Below are positions 1 to 9,300 of a stretch of 10,956 nt of DNA, piece after piece. The position numbers were made by a program, and so were the translations under genes. Source of the stretch: Pinguiococcus pyrenoidosus (Eukaryota; Sar; Pinguiophyceae; Pinguiochrysidales; Pinguiochrysidaceae); NCBI GenBank assembly GCA_019677205.1, contig JAAMXY010001000.1, positions 1-10,956 on the forward strand, in the 5' to 3' direction. Numbering within the stretch: the stretch's first letter is position 1; each line of letters starts with the position of its first letter. The notes beneath the pieces were generated by a model, which was not told where the DNA came from, searched no databases, and saw only the letters and a list, made by a program, of their open reading frames with translations.

Positions 1-3000
1 TGGCTTCTCCCGGCGGAAATAGGGGTGGTTGCTCCCGAGCTGTTGATTGGAGCGGAGATGTCGGAGGGATTACTGAGCTACACCGTGGCGGTGTTTCTCT
101 CGTTGGCACATGCTGCCTTTGCGCTGCCGCTGTCGAAGCCTCAAGGGCCGCAGGGCGAAAAGCCAGAGGCGCTACCGAAGGACGTTCGTCAGCGCCTCTT
201 CTTCTTCAGTTGCTGCGCTCCTACGGTCGTGTACCTTCTCATGAGCACCAGCAGCGTGCTCGAGGGCTTGTGGACGCTCTTCTCGCCGCGTTGGGTCTGG
301 GGACTCGACCGCATCGCCGAGTTCGGGATGGCAGCGACCTTGCCTCTGTTGCTCATGTGGCCGCAGGTGAAGGCGGGAGCGCTCTCCTGGCTCGAGGGCG
401 ATCCCGGTCGGCCGAACGGCCATTTGACGTGGGAAGAGGCGGGTCGAAATGTGCTGCGGCTGCTCGGCTATGAGGATCCCGTGGGCGGGGAAATGATGTC
501 CGTCTTGAGCTTGGCGGGTGAGTCTCTGGGTACCGCGCTGTACGCCAACGTGATCGGCCCCACCGCTCTGGTGCTCTTCCTCTTCGGCGTGCAGCAGCGG
601 ATTGTGCAGAGGGTCCTGGCGCCGATCCTTCGCTTGCCCATCAAGTATGTGACGCTGTCGCTCTCGTGCACGACTTTGGCAGTTTGCATCGGGCTGAGCA
701 CGCTGCCGCGGCTTCTGACGCCCCCGCTGCACGCCAGCGCGGCGCTGCCCCTGCCGGGGGCGTTGGGCAAGAGATGGAACAAGCAGCGGGTCGGGCTCAT
801 TGGCTCGGGCTACAACCAGGAGTCGAGCCTCGGCCAGTTCGACGCGCTGGAGGGCATTGGGTCATGGAGGAAGGAGGCCATGACGGACCTAAATCTGGAG
901 CGCATGCTGCTGCGGACCGCGCTGGCCTTGTCGTCCCTGTCCTTAGGTCTGATCATCGGGTCCGGATGGCAAATAGTCGTTGGGACCCTGACGTTCTCGC
1001 TGGGATTGGCACAGTTCCTCATTGACTGGAGCCTGCTCAGCGCGTTGGTTTCGTTGCTCGGGCTCGCGTTCTGGATGAACAGCGCAATCGCAAGCAGCTT
1101 GGGCTTTCTGGAGTTTGACTTCCGGCCAATCGTGGATGCACAAGCCGCGAAGCAGCTTCTTCCGGAGACATTCCTAGCGTCCCAGGGGATCACCACGGCG
1201 TTTGGCGAGCAGATTGCCGTTTCGATGCCAACGTTTCTGACGCTCCTGGTCTGCCTGGCGCTGGTTGCCCTAGCCATTCCCTTCTTGGTGTGGAACCGGG
1301 TGCGCCGACCGGGGCTGGTGACGTGCCTGTACATCGCCATGGACGTCCTGCTGCTCACTGCGGAGCTGCATCTCCTCGGTCCCGCGCCGGAGGAGTTCGC
1401 GCTGAGCTCAGCAAATTCCGCCGGCTGGTCGGATGGCGCATGCACGACGCCCGCGTATCCCTCCTTTGCGCTGGCGCTCACGAGCCTCGCAACCACAGCA
1501 GTGGCATTTCATCTGAGCGTCGAAGAGGCCATCAGCCCGTTGGGAGCGTGGCTAAGCGTGGTGCTCGCCGTACCTCGCGTGCTCAGCTTGCACTGCCCGC
1601 GGTCAATGTCCTTGGGACTGGTGCCCAGCGTCGTGCTCCCGTTCGCCCTGTCTGCTCCGTATTTCCTGCTGGACAAGCAGGCAGGAGGGACCGCCAGCAA
1701 GCCAGAGCTAGGTCCTCTGGAGGCGACGCTAGCGCAGATGAGGGTGGTGCCGCCGACGCACGTGGCGTTTGGATTCTTCGGCGGCCTCTTCTTCCTGGCC
1801 ATCAGCATGAGCAAGGCGACGGTCCAGGCGCAGCTACCGAATCTGACCGACTTTGACCTGATGGCGGGGGCGCTGTGGATCACGCTGGTGTACCTCAGCG
1901 TCTTGTACCGCTTCTATCATCCATCCAGCTCGGTGCGCGTCGTCCTTGGGCTGGGCCTTGCCGCCGGCGTGGCTATCGGGATGGCCAAGCAGTTCGGCCT
2001 GGGTTTCGGCTTCAGGTTCCTTTTCACGCTGTCGGGCGGGCTTGCAGTGCTCGTCGGCTCCTTGTCCGGGATGTTCTCGCACAGTAGCCTCGTGTTCCGC
2101 TGTCTGCCGCTCGCCGTGGCGTCTCCCCTGCTGGCCGGCTCTGCGGCGGATGTGCTCTACGAGAGCATTTGGAACAGGCATGAACAGCTCGGCCGCCGCT
2201 GGCTCAGGAGCGCCCGGCGCTCGCGCTGGCTCTTTCAAGTTGTCGCCATGGCGTCGGGAATCAGCTTCGGCATTCTGCTGTCCTTGATCCTCTTCGTTCC
2301 GATGGTGTCCGGGCTCCAGAGGTCGATGGGTGGCGGTGGCACCTCCGGCCCGCAAAGGCTGGCTTACGGCGTGGGCATCGCGATGGTCATGATCATCGTC
2401 CTGGGCACGGGCGCAATCGTCTTCGGGGGGATGCCGAAGGGCGTTCATCCCACGGAGAATGAGCGCCATGTGGAGCTGGTGCTCAACAACGTCGCGCTCT
2501 ATTCCGGCTTTGCCCTCTTCGTGCTGGGAGCCGCGGCGAAGTCGGGAATCGCCACGAGCGGCGACCTTCCCATCTACCGGCACGTCTCGTGGGTCAGCGC
2601 AGCTCTGGGCTTCTGCGCGGCAGCGCAGGCCGTCAGCTTGACGGCGGGCTCGAGCTCTCTGGCGGAGGAGCTCACCATTTGCATCCTTCCGGCGCTCTTC
2701 CTCCTGCTGGACCCGCGGGCGGCGTCGCAGTCTCCAGGAGGTCCGCCGGGCACGAAGGCCTCGTTCTCCAGTACCGTTCAGATGTTTGCGCTGCCTGGCA
2801 TCACGGCTGGGATGCTCAGCTTCACGAGGGGAATCCTTGTGGCCTTTGTTGCGCAAGACAGCTTTCGCGTCGGCGGGATCAACAGCGAAGGAGCGTGGAA
2901 GACGCAGAACACGGTGCAGGCGCTTCAGGGCCTCCACAGCAAGCTTGCGGATCGCATCCGCAACCTACTCGCAAGCGAAGCCGTTCCTCGGCTGAGCGTT

Positions 3001-3291
3001 TATCAAGAAGATGGGGCAGGCGCTGCGATGTTGCTGACGGGCATCATGGTGGCGATCTTCGGGATGCAGTTCTGGGCGTACATGCAGCTATCCGCGTCCA
3101 ACGTGCCCGACCGCGGTGCGACCGTTCGGGAGCTTGTCCTAGCGCCTCTCCCACTGGTGCTCGCGGTGATTGGGAACCGGCGACAGCAGTATTGCCTGGC
3201 AATTCTGGCGTCCGCAATGATGGTTCTCGTGGTGCTGATGCGGCAGCAGCGCACCACGGGCAGATCCCTGTCGTCCCGGTCGATGCTCTAG
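1..3291 (+). CDS. Large multi-pass membrane protein, NEF1-like (tentative), 5' partial
   Basis: The frame is open from the first base of the window to the TAG at 3289-3291, giving 1096 visible residues. The first in-frame ATG is at 58 and would give 1077 residues. Because no stop precedes it, the gene may well begin upstream. The protein is dominated by some twenty or more hydrophobic segments separated by short polar loops. It has no evident catalytic motif, ATPase site or extracellular domain. From memory, the order of features resembles plant NO EXINE FORMATION 1, a polytopic protein of about 1100 residues needed for pollen wall and plastid-membrane integrity. The points of similarity are an early RLFFFS-type helix, a GSSS...LPALFLLLD segment near 2650-2715, and a C-terminal APLPLVLAVIG...RQQ tail near 3140-3260. 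That family match is inference and could be wrong. A polytopic transporter or GPI-pathway protein is the alternative. The frame has no interruption, so no intron is needed. Confidence 0.6.
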   Translation, partial: WLLPAEIGVVAPELLIGAEMSEGLLSYTVAVFLSLAHAAFALPLSKPQGPQGEKPEALPKDVRQRLFFFSCCAPTVVYLLMSTSSVLEGLWTLFSPRWVWGLDRIAEFGMAATLPLLLMWPQVKAGALSWLEGDPGRPNGHLTWEEAGRNVLRLLGYEDPVGGEMMSVLSLAGESLGTALYANVIGPTALVLFLFGVQQRIVQRVLAPILRLPIKYVTLSLSCTTLAVCIGLSTLPRLLTPPLHASAALPLPGALGKRWNKQRVGLIGSGYNQESSLGQFDALEGIGSWRKEAMTDLNLERMLLRTALALSSLSLGLIIGSGWQIVVGTLTFSLGLAQFLIDWSLLSALVSLLGLAFWMNSAIASSLGFLEFDFRPIVDAQAAKQLLPETFLASQGITTAFGEQIAVSMPTFLTLLVCLALVALAIPFLVWNRVRRPGLVTCLYIAMDVLLLTAELHLLGPAPEEFALSSANSAGWSDGACTTPAYPSFALALTSLATTAVAFHLSVEEAISPLGAWLSVVLAVPRVLSLHCPRSMSLGLVPSVVLPFALSAPYFLLDKQAGGTASKPELGPLEATLAQMRVVPPTHVAFGFFGGLFFLAISMSKATVQAQLPNLTDFDLMAGALWITLVYLSVLYRFYHPSSSVRVVLGLGLAAGVAIGMAKQFGLGFGFRFLFTLSGGLAVLVGSLSGMFSHSSLVFRCLPLAVASPLLAGSAADVLYESIWNRHEQLGRRWLRSARRSRWLFQVVAMASGISFGILLSLILFVPMVSGLQRSMGGGGTSGPQRLAYGVGIAMVMIIVLGTGAIVFGGMPKGVHPTENERHVELVLNNVALYSGFALFVLGAAAKSGIATSGDLPIYRHVSWVSAALGFCAAAQAVSLTAGSSSLAEELTICILPALFLLLDPRAASQSPGGPPGTKASFSSTVQMFALPGITAGMLSFTRGILVAFVAQDSFRVGGINSEGAWKTQNTVQALQGLHSKLADRIRNLLASEAVPRLSVYQEDGAGAAMLLTGIMVAIFGMQFWAYMQLSASNVPDRGATVRELVLAPLPLVLAVIGNRRQQYCLAILASAMMVLVVLMRQQRTTGRSLSSRSML

Positions 3292-3447
3292 GAATTATAC
3301 TAGAAAGGTGCCTTGGATGGCAGCGGGCGAAGCTTTTGTATCATTCACGAAGTTATCCACGCGAATAGAGACACCACATAGACAGCTTGAATAGCAATCA
3401 ATTGGTTTAACGCGCTTGTTCTCTGTCTGTCTGCCTTGTCTGTGCGT

Positions 3448-3665
3448 ATGTCTCTTCCTCTCTCCCTCTCCCTCGTCCGTCTCCAATCCTCCATTTCGGA
3501 GCGGCCGATCCTTTGCCTACTATGACAATCGCGTGGCTGCGCCTCTTGGTCGCTCTCGTTACAGCCACGTCTCGTACAGCTCTGCACTCCCATAGAAGAC
3601 AAAGCAGAGCACCGGACACGCAAACCCAAAGACTACAAACGGCCTCTCTCTCTCGCACGCTTTGA
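3448..3665 (+). other. Two overlapping upstream ORFs in the ZW10 leader region
   Basis: An ATG at 3448 opens a 25-codon frame ending in TGA at 3523-3525. A second ATG at 3522 overlaps that stop (ATGA) and opens a 47-codon frame ending in TGA at 3663-3665. The second is in frame with ZW10 but is closed well before its ATG, so it cannot be an N-terminal extension of ZW10. The encoded peptides are low-complexity. They matter only if transcription starts upstream of 3448, which the sequence does not show. Confidence 0.25.
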
Positions 3666-3714
3666 CCGCAGGAATTCCCTGAAGTGTTTCGCCTCTTCTT
3701 TTCATCCTTCGTCG

Positions 3715-3726
3715 TTCCCGCCAAAA
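3715..3726 (-). promoter_or_regulatory. Consensus E2F/DP-type binding site upstream of ZW10
   Basis: The plus strand reads TTCCCGCCAAAA, whose complement is TTTTGGCGGGAA. This contains the classical E2F core TTTGGCGGGAA and fits the plant/algal form TTTSSCGS. It lies 62 bp before the ZW10 ATG. E2F/DP factors drive cell-cycle-phased transcription in plants and algae, so a site in front of a gene with a mitotic role is plausible. Binding is inferred from sequence only. Depending on where transcription starts, it may lie within the transcribed leader. Confidence 0.45.
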
Positions 3727-3788
3727 AGTGGATCGAGTCCCCAAAACGTCATTTAAACGCGGAGGTCTCCGACTGCGCGTCTCCGCCC

Positions 3789-6203
3789 ATGGCTGACCTC
3801 TCCGCAGACCTGCAGAAGCGCCTGCGAGAGCTGTCGCTGGAGCTCAAGCGGGTGGAGAGCGATGTGGCGCGGCAGTTCGAGGAGCGCTTCGACGGCGAAA
3901 AGCGCCCCGTGTCTCTGCAGGTGGACTACGAGCGCCGCGTGGCGTATCTGGAGACGCTCGCCGCCGCAGTCAGTTCCGACTCCGTCTCCACAGAGAGTGA
4001 GACGCAGAGCTCCGAAAAGACTGCGGATTCGCAGGAGGAAATCCGCGCGAAATTCGAAACCGAAAAGCGCGCGAAAACCAAAGAAGTGAATGCGCTGCGC
4101 GCGCTTGTCACCGTGACCACCACCATGGACGCCCTGGACGCACAGCTCCGCGATCGCGCTCTGCGTGACGCGATGGCGCTCGCGACGCGTTTGGACGCCG
4201 AAGTGGCGCAGTTGTGCACTTTGAGCCAAAGTGCTCCGGACGCGGACAAAGAGAACGAGGGCCGCACATCCAAAGTCCTTCGGATTCTGAAGCGCTTAGC
4301 GCGCCGGCGCCGCACTCAGCTGGAGAGCTGGATCTCGCGCCTCATCGCGGACGCAGTGGTGGTGGGACCCGGCTCGGTGGAGGTGCAGTCTCGGACGGGA
4401 GAGGACTCCTTGGGAGATCTGTTCCAATGCGCTCTGGAGCTGGGCTTCGTTTCCAAGCTGCAGTTGGATCTCACGAGGTTACTGATGCAGAATGTGCTGC
4501 TGCCGATGCTGTCACTGAGAGAGCGCAGAGCGGACGTCGTCGTCGTGTCTAGACCCTCTCAGCACAGCGCCGTCCTGCGGCTCAAGCTCGGCGACGGACT
4601 GTCCGCGCCGCCGCAGTCGCTGCTGCACGAGAACTTCGTGAGTGCGGAGGAGCTGATCGGCCGCATGAAGGATTCTGGCATCGCCACTGATGTGGCGCTG
4701 GACCGGGTTCTGCAGGTCCTAACCTTCGTCCACGACGAGATCTTCGACGGCAACGTCGTCGTGACACGGACGTTCGGAGAGACGCTGCTTCTTCGGCCGG
4801 AGTCGCAGGAGCTGTCCTCGCCAAGTCGTTCCAACCTCCGCTACTCCCTGTGCCGGCTGGTGGAGCTCAATCTACCGGAGGATCCCACTGATCTGCCGGT
4901 CCTCGCACCGGCCCTGCGGAAGGTCGTCGACCACTTCGAGCACCGCCTGGACGTGATGGGATACGTGGAGAGCGGCGAGAGAGCCCTGGGAAAGATCGTT
5001 GATCACCTCAACGTGTACCACGCCAAGAGTCGACGCGCTGCCATTCTGCTCGAGGCACGAAAGGCCATGATGGGCGACTATCACAACTGCTTGCCCGCTC
5101 GCGAGGCGCACGACCAAGCCCTGGGGCTTGATGACGACGTGGACTCCCCGACCCAGTTCCCGGAGGACGGCGACGAGGACGCTTTCCTTCGCGAGATCCG
5201 GGTCTGGGCGTCGAATCTCATCGATGACACCCGACACAAGTCGCAGGCCGACGAAGACGGCTTGCATCAGGACGAGTCCGTCTTCATGCTCCCGGCGTGC
5301 CAGGTCACCACGGTGGCAATGGCCGTGGCGAAGATCGTGCATCGATCCCTAGCCCTCGCGACGAAGGCGGACGAGAAGGGCTCCGTCATACTCTACCACA
5401 CGGCCAGGGACGTGCTCGACCTCTTCCGCGCCCTGGTGCCCACCAAGCACGGCACGACGATCCGAGGAGTTCCGCGCTTAGCCGCTCTGCTCTTCAACGA
5501 CTGCTGCTTCCTGGCTCACGTGGCGCTGACGGCAGGGTACATGTACCGGAACCAGATGCCAGCGCCGCTGTCTCGGGTCGCGTGCCTCGTGGACATGGCG
5601 CAGCCCCTCCGCCAACTTGCCGACCAGACCCTCCGGGATTCTTGGAGAATCCAGCGCGAACAGGTGCTCTCCTTCCTTGGAGGCGATGAGGAAGCAGCGC
5701 AGCAGCCTGGGACTCTGTCGCCGCCCGAGCTGAGCGAGCAGACCACCCGGCGGATCCTGTACCACCTTCTCCAAGTGCAAAGAGCGTGGCAGCCTGTCCT
5801 GCCCACCAAGGTGTACAGCAGGGCTGCGGGGAAGCTCGCGGACATCGCGGTCCAACGGGTGGCTCGCGCCGTCTTCGGCGTCGTAGCAGAGCACAACTCG
5901 CCCAAACGATCCAAGCCGCTGGCGCACCAGCTCGTGCATAGCATCTCGTCCAACATGCGGCAGTTGCAAGGCGGGCTAGAGAATCTGTTCGAGGACTTCT
6001 CGGCGTACAGCGGGAAGAGTCAGGAGTGGGGTCGGTTCCAGGCGGTGCAGAGCGTTCTGCCGTCTTCTCTGGCGGAGGTGGCCGACGGCCTGAGCTCCGG
6101 CCTGTACAGAGACCTGTCCGCTGCGGAGCTTGGCTCCCTCATAGAGGCAATCTTCCCCAGCGACGCCGCGAGAGCCGCGATCCTCTCCGCTGTGCATCGG
6201 TAG
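3789..6203 (+). CDS. ZW10: ZW10 homologue (kinetochore RZZ / Dsl1-NRZ tethering complex subunit)
   Basis: This intronless 804-residue protein ends in TAG at 6201-6203. Its length is close to that of animal ZW10 proteins (about 780). The start is the first in-frame ATG at 3789, since a stop at 3663-3665 closes the frame upstream. Residues 1-140 are charged and helical, starting MADLSADLQKRLRELSLEL, as expected of the N-terminal coiled coil that partners other tether subunits. Recognisable family segments include CRLVELNLPED near residue 355, RLAALLFNDCCFLAHVALT near 565-583 and the C-terminal LIEAIFPSDAARAAIL near 783-800. In known systems ZW10 acts with Rod and Zwilch at kinetochores, and with NAG and RINT1/Tip20 at the ER, tethering Golgi-derived vesicles. 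Which role applies here is unknown; the tethering role is the more widely conserved. An acidic linker rich in Asp and Glu sits near residues 447-470. An E2F-like site precedes the gene. Confidence 0.88.
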   Translation: MADLSADLQKRLRELSLELKRVESDVARQFEERFDGEKRPVSLQVDYERRVAYLETLAAAVSSDSVSTESETQSSEKTADSQEEIRAKFETEKRAKTKEVNALRALVTVTTTMDALDAQLRDRALRDAMALATRLDAEVAQLCTLSQSAPDADKENEGRTSKVLRILKRLARRRRTQLESWISRLIADAVVVGPGSVEVQSRTGEDSLGDLFQCALELGFVSKLQLDLTRLLMQNVLLPMLSLRERRADVVVVSRPSQHSAVLRLKLGDGLSAPPQSLLHENFVSAEELIGRMKDSGIATDVALDRVLQVLTFVHDEIFDGNVVVTRTFGETLLLRPESQELSSPSRSNLRYSLCRLVELNLPEDPTDLPVLAPALRKVVDHFEHRLDVMGYVESGERALGKIVDHLNVYHAKSRRAAILLEARKAMMGDYHNCLPAREAHDQALGLDDDVDSPTQFPEDGDEDAFLREIRVWASNLIDDTRHKSQADEDGLHQDESVFMLPACQVTTVAMAVAKIVHRSLALATKADEKGSVILYHTARDVLDLFRALVPTKHGTTIRGVPRLAALLFNDCCFLAHVALTAGYMYRNQMPAPLSRVACLVDMAQPLRQLADQTLRDSWRIQREQVLSFLGGDEEAAQQPGTLSPPELSEQTTRRILYHLLQVQRAWQPVLPTKVYSRAAGKLADIAVQRVARAVFGVVAEHNSPKRSKPLAHQLVHSISSNMRQLQGGLENLFEDFSAYSGKSQEWGRFQAVQSVLPSSLAEVADGLSSGLYRDLSAAELGSLIEAIFPSDAARAAILSAVHR

Positions 6204-6332
6204 CACAACGTCGACGACTTGTTGCTCGAACGGTGGTGTGAAGTCCAGAAGTCGTGGTCGCATCGTCGCAAGATTGGAAACAGGTGTAAAAATGTTATGG
6301 ACTCGCATTCCTCTTTTCAGTGGTACAATGGC
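6204..6332. terminator. Short convergent intergenic region (3' ends of ZW10 and the glycosyltransferase)
   Basis: Only 129 bp separate the ZW10 stop from the opposing stop at 6333. The plus strand carries TGTAAA at 6285-6290, matching the TGTAA-type poly(A) signal used by several algae, 82 bp after the ZW10 stop. No AATAAA is seen on either strand. The minus-strand gene has no clear signal before it would run into the ZW10 3' UTR, so overlapping 3' UTRs are likely. Confidence 0.35.
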
Positions 6333-9300
6333 TCACTTCACAGCTTGCGAGAAGCCCGTGCACGGATGATAGGTGCCGATGGCCTGGCACTCTTCTTCAA
6401 TTTTGGCTTTGTTTCCGGCCATGTAGTTGTTCAGCGCTTTCAGATCCTCATTGCTGGACCCGAAGGCCGTCCCAACGACATCCACCGGAACGATGCTCTT
6501 GAAGAGCTCAAGTGGCTTGTCCATCGTCAGGCCGATGACGCTCTTGTCCAGGAACTGGACCTCCATTCCTTGGTACCAGGTGGTTTTCGACCCTCCGGTT
6601 GGCCTTATCTTGGTGTTCACGATCTTGGAAGCGGAATCCGTCGTTTTCTGGTGGACGGTCAGACCCGAGCGCAGACACCTTCTCTCGTTGATGCTGGGTC
6701 CCAGCGCACCCAACTCGTCCTTGGGGGACGTGCCCGTCGAGTCTTGCCAACTCAAGCTGTGCCAGGCACAAAGCAGCAGAGCGGGCTCGGACATGGACCC
6801 GTCCGGCGCGTTTGCGTCAGGCCAACCGCCAAGCGGAATTCCACTGGCCTCCGGCGGCCACAGAGGCGTGTTGGTGAAGAGCTTGACTTTCGCCTCCCAC
6901 TTTCGAATGCGGCCTTGCAGGTCCTTGATGAATATCTTTGGGAAGGCGTAGCCGGCCTGGAGGTTCGTCATGGTGATGGTCGACGCGTCGTCGATCATGG
7001 AGGCGGTCACTGGTGGGTTCATGTTCTCGAAGGACCCCTTGGCGATGCCGTCCAGGAGCGCCCGCTTATGCTGCATGGCCTGGCCGCCGCCAGAGTAGGA
7101 GTACTTCTGGCTTTCCCCGGTGTCCTTGATCGGCGCGTCGATCGCGGCAGCGAAGGGCACCTCCTCCACCACCCGCCGCATCTCGTCGATAATCGACTGG
7201 TCCGTGGTCGTGGCTCCAGGGGCGTCGAAGTAGACCAACCACACGAATCGCACGCCCTTCACTGCCGCATTCTTCTTCATGCTCGGGATGCTGAACGCCC
7301 TCATCTGAAGCATGCGCATGCGAGCCATGGTGTCCTCGCCCATGATCCCCTTCGTGCCCTGGGCCTGCTGGAAGGAGGTCCAGACGATGTGAATGTTGGT
7401 CTCGTCCTTCCCTGCAAAAGCCTTCCCCGGCGGAGGCTCGGGGACCTTCGGCGCAGACCCTTGCTTCATCTTCTGCAGCTTGAGCTCCATCTCCAAGATC
7501 TCCGCCTGGCGCTTTGCCTCCTCGTCCTCGGCGGCTTTCTTGCGCTGCCTCTCTTCCTCCGCCCTCCGTTCCTCTTCTTCCTCCTGCTGCTTCTTCAGCT
7601 TGGCCTCCTGCTCGACCTGCTCCAGAATCTTCTGCTTCTCCTCCTGGTGCTTCGCTCGCTGGGACATGATCTCGGCGTAGCGCTGCGCGGTGCGGACGCT
7701 CTTGCTCAGCTTCTGCGTCGGGGACTTCGTGTACGTGACTTTCATCGGCTCCATGGTCGGGCGAGGCGTCGGTGAGCGCGTTGGCTTCGGCCCGAAGTAT
7801 TCCTTTGAGGGATCTGCGACAAGCAACGATTCACCGCCGGGCGACGCGGCCTTTGGAGCTTCCTCTGGGGCGGCTTGTTGTGCAGGAGGATCCTTAGGTG
7901 CTTGGGCCTCAGCTGCTTGCCCAGCGCCCGTGGCCTGGTCCGGAGTGCTGCCTGCGGGCGGCACCTTCGGAGCACCGTCTTCCGGAGGGCTTGTCGTGCT
8001 CCCCTGCTGGGCAGCGCGGTCACTGGCTCCTGCTGCTGGGGGCTCGGGCACCGACACAGTCTGTGCGGGAGTGTCGCTTGCTTTCGTCTTGGTCACCGTG
8101 ATACCCTTGTGCTCGCTCTTGATCGTCACGCCTTCGGAAGCCTGCTGCTCCGGAGGAGGCGGTTGGGCTCCCTGGGCGCTGCTGCCGGGCGGCGTCTGTG
8201 GGCTCTGCGAAGCTGGGGCCGCCTTCCCAGGCTCGCCCGGCGCTTTCGGAGGCACCTGCGGAGTCCCTGAAGCGCTGTTGTCTGGAGCTTGCGCCCCAGG
8301 CTGGGTAGCTCCGAGGGGCGGACTAGCCTGGGCTTTCGGCCCTTCGTCCAGTTTCCGCAGCGTGTCCATCCCTGGACTGTCCATCCCGGGAGCAGACCCC
8401 CTGTCTCCACCCGTGCTTCCGATCTCTCCGTCCTTTCCAGCTGCCTGCTGCCCTCCCGCAACGTCGGCTTTCGTGCCGAGGCCCATCGCGTCCGCGGTGC
8501 CGGTACTTCCCACGTTCCCAAAGAGCTCGCTAAGCTTGCTATCTATCTCTTCTTTCAGCGACTTCGTTGTGCCGTTGCTGCTGGAACCTTGGGCCGCCTC
8601 CTGCGTCGCCGTGTTCCCCTCCGAGCCTGCTTTCGCTTCGTCAGCTGCAGCATCCTGCCCTTGGGAAGCGCTGGAGCCCGCCCGGAGCGCGGGGGCGTAG
8701 CCAACTCCGCCCTGATAGAGCGTGATGGGCAGACACACCCCCAGCAGGAGAATGATCAGCAGACGAAGAATGCCGCTAAAGCTCCTCCTCGGCGGTTGGT
8801 ACGCGGAGACCGGCGCGCTTCGTCTGTCCTTTCCGTCGAGATGGATCAGAGGATCCGCTTCGTTGTCGTCCTGCCGAGAGAAGACGAAGCCAAGAAGCGC
8901 GTACGGCGATCTCTCCTCCTTGTAGGAAGGGACGATCACGTCCTCGTCCGTCTTGGGCTTCGGCGCCGGGCCTCCGAAGATGCTGCTGATACCACCCCAC
9001 CAGCCCTGGCCGCCTGCATTCATCTTGGCCTGTCTCTCGAGCGCTTGCTCGAACGATTCGCTGCGAGGGGCGATATGTGCATCAGTGTCGAAGCCGTCCT
9101 CAGTACTTGTGGGCTGAAGGAGATCATACCTGTCTTCAAGGGCGTCCCGCCTGCCTCTCCTCCGGCGAGGGCCTTGTCCCGGTCGAGCGCCTTGCCCCGG
9201 TCGAGCGCCTTGCCCCGGTCGAGCGCCTTTACCCGGTCGAGGACCGGGAGCCGCATTGCTCAGCCGCTCGGACATCCGGCGATACTCGTCCAGTGGCGTG

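Larger units (their letters stand above)
3292..3788. promoter_or_regulatory. Intergenic region: 3' flank of the membrane-protein gene and 5' leader/promoter of ZW10
   Basis: About 500 bp with no convincing gene. The left part (3292-3420) is relatively AT-rich and should contain the 3' UTR of the upstream gene, but I see no AATAAA or TGTAA signal. From about 3421 the plus strand is strongly pyrimidine-rich: TCTGTCTGTCTG at 3424-3435, CTCTTCCTCTCTCCCTCTCCCTC around 3451-3475, and TCTCTCTCTC near 3645-3655. Such pyrimidine patches on the sense strand are typical of alga and plant core promoters and leaders. No TATA box is obvious. An ACGTCA bZIP-type core lies at 3746-3751. Confidence 0.55.

Noticed and set aside
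25-57. GTG at 25 as the start of the first gene
   Set aside because: A non-ATG start is unlikely in a eukaryote. The frame is already open to the window edge, so the real start is either the ATG at 58 or upstream of the window.
1834-2937. A 367-codon minus-strand frame inside the membrane-protein gene
   Set aside because: Its translation is an unstructured Arg/Glu/His-rich string expected from reading the complement of Leu/Ala/Gly-rich coding DNA. The sense frame is a consistent polytopic membrane protein.
3421-3480. Pyrimidine-rich TCTG/CTCT run as a microsatellite or mobile-element edge
   Set aside because: It is short and irregular, with no terminal repeats or target duplication. It fits ordinary algal promoter or leader composition better.
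3684-3788. GTG at 3684 as an earlier start for ZW10
   Set aside because: It is a GTG, not an ATG, in a eukaryotic gene. The extra 35 residues look like leader sequence and include the E2F-like site, and the ATG at 3789 gives a normal ZW10 N-terminus.
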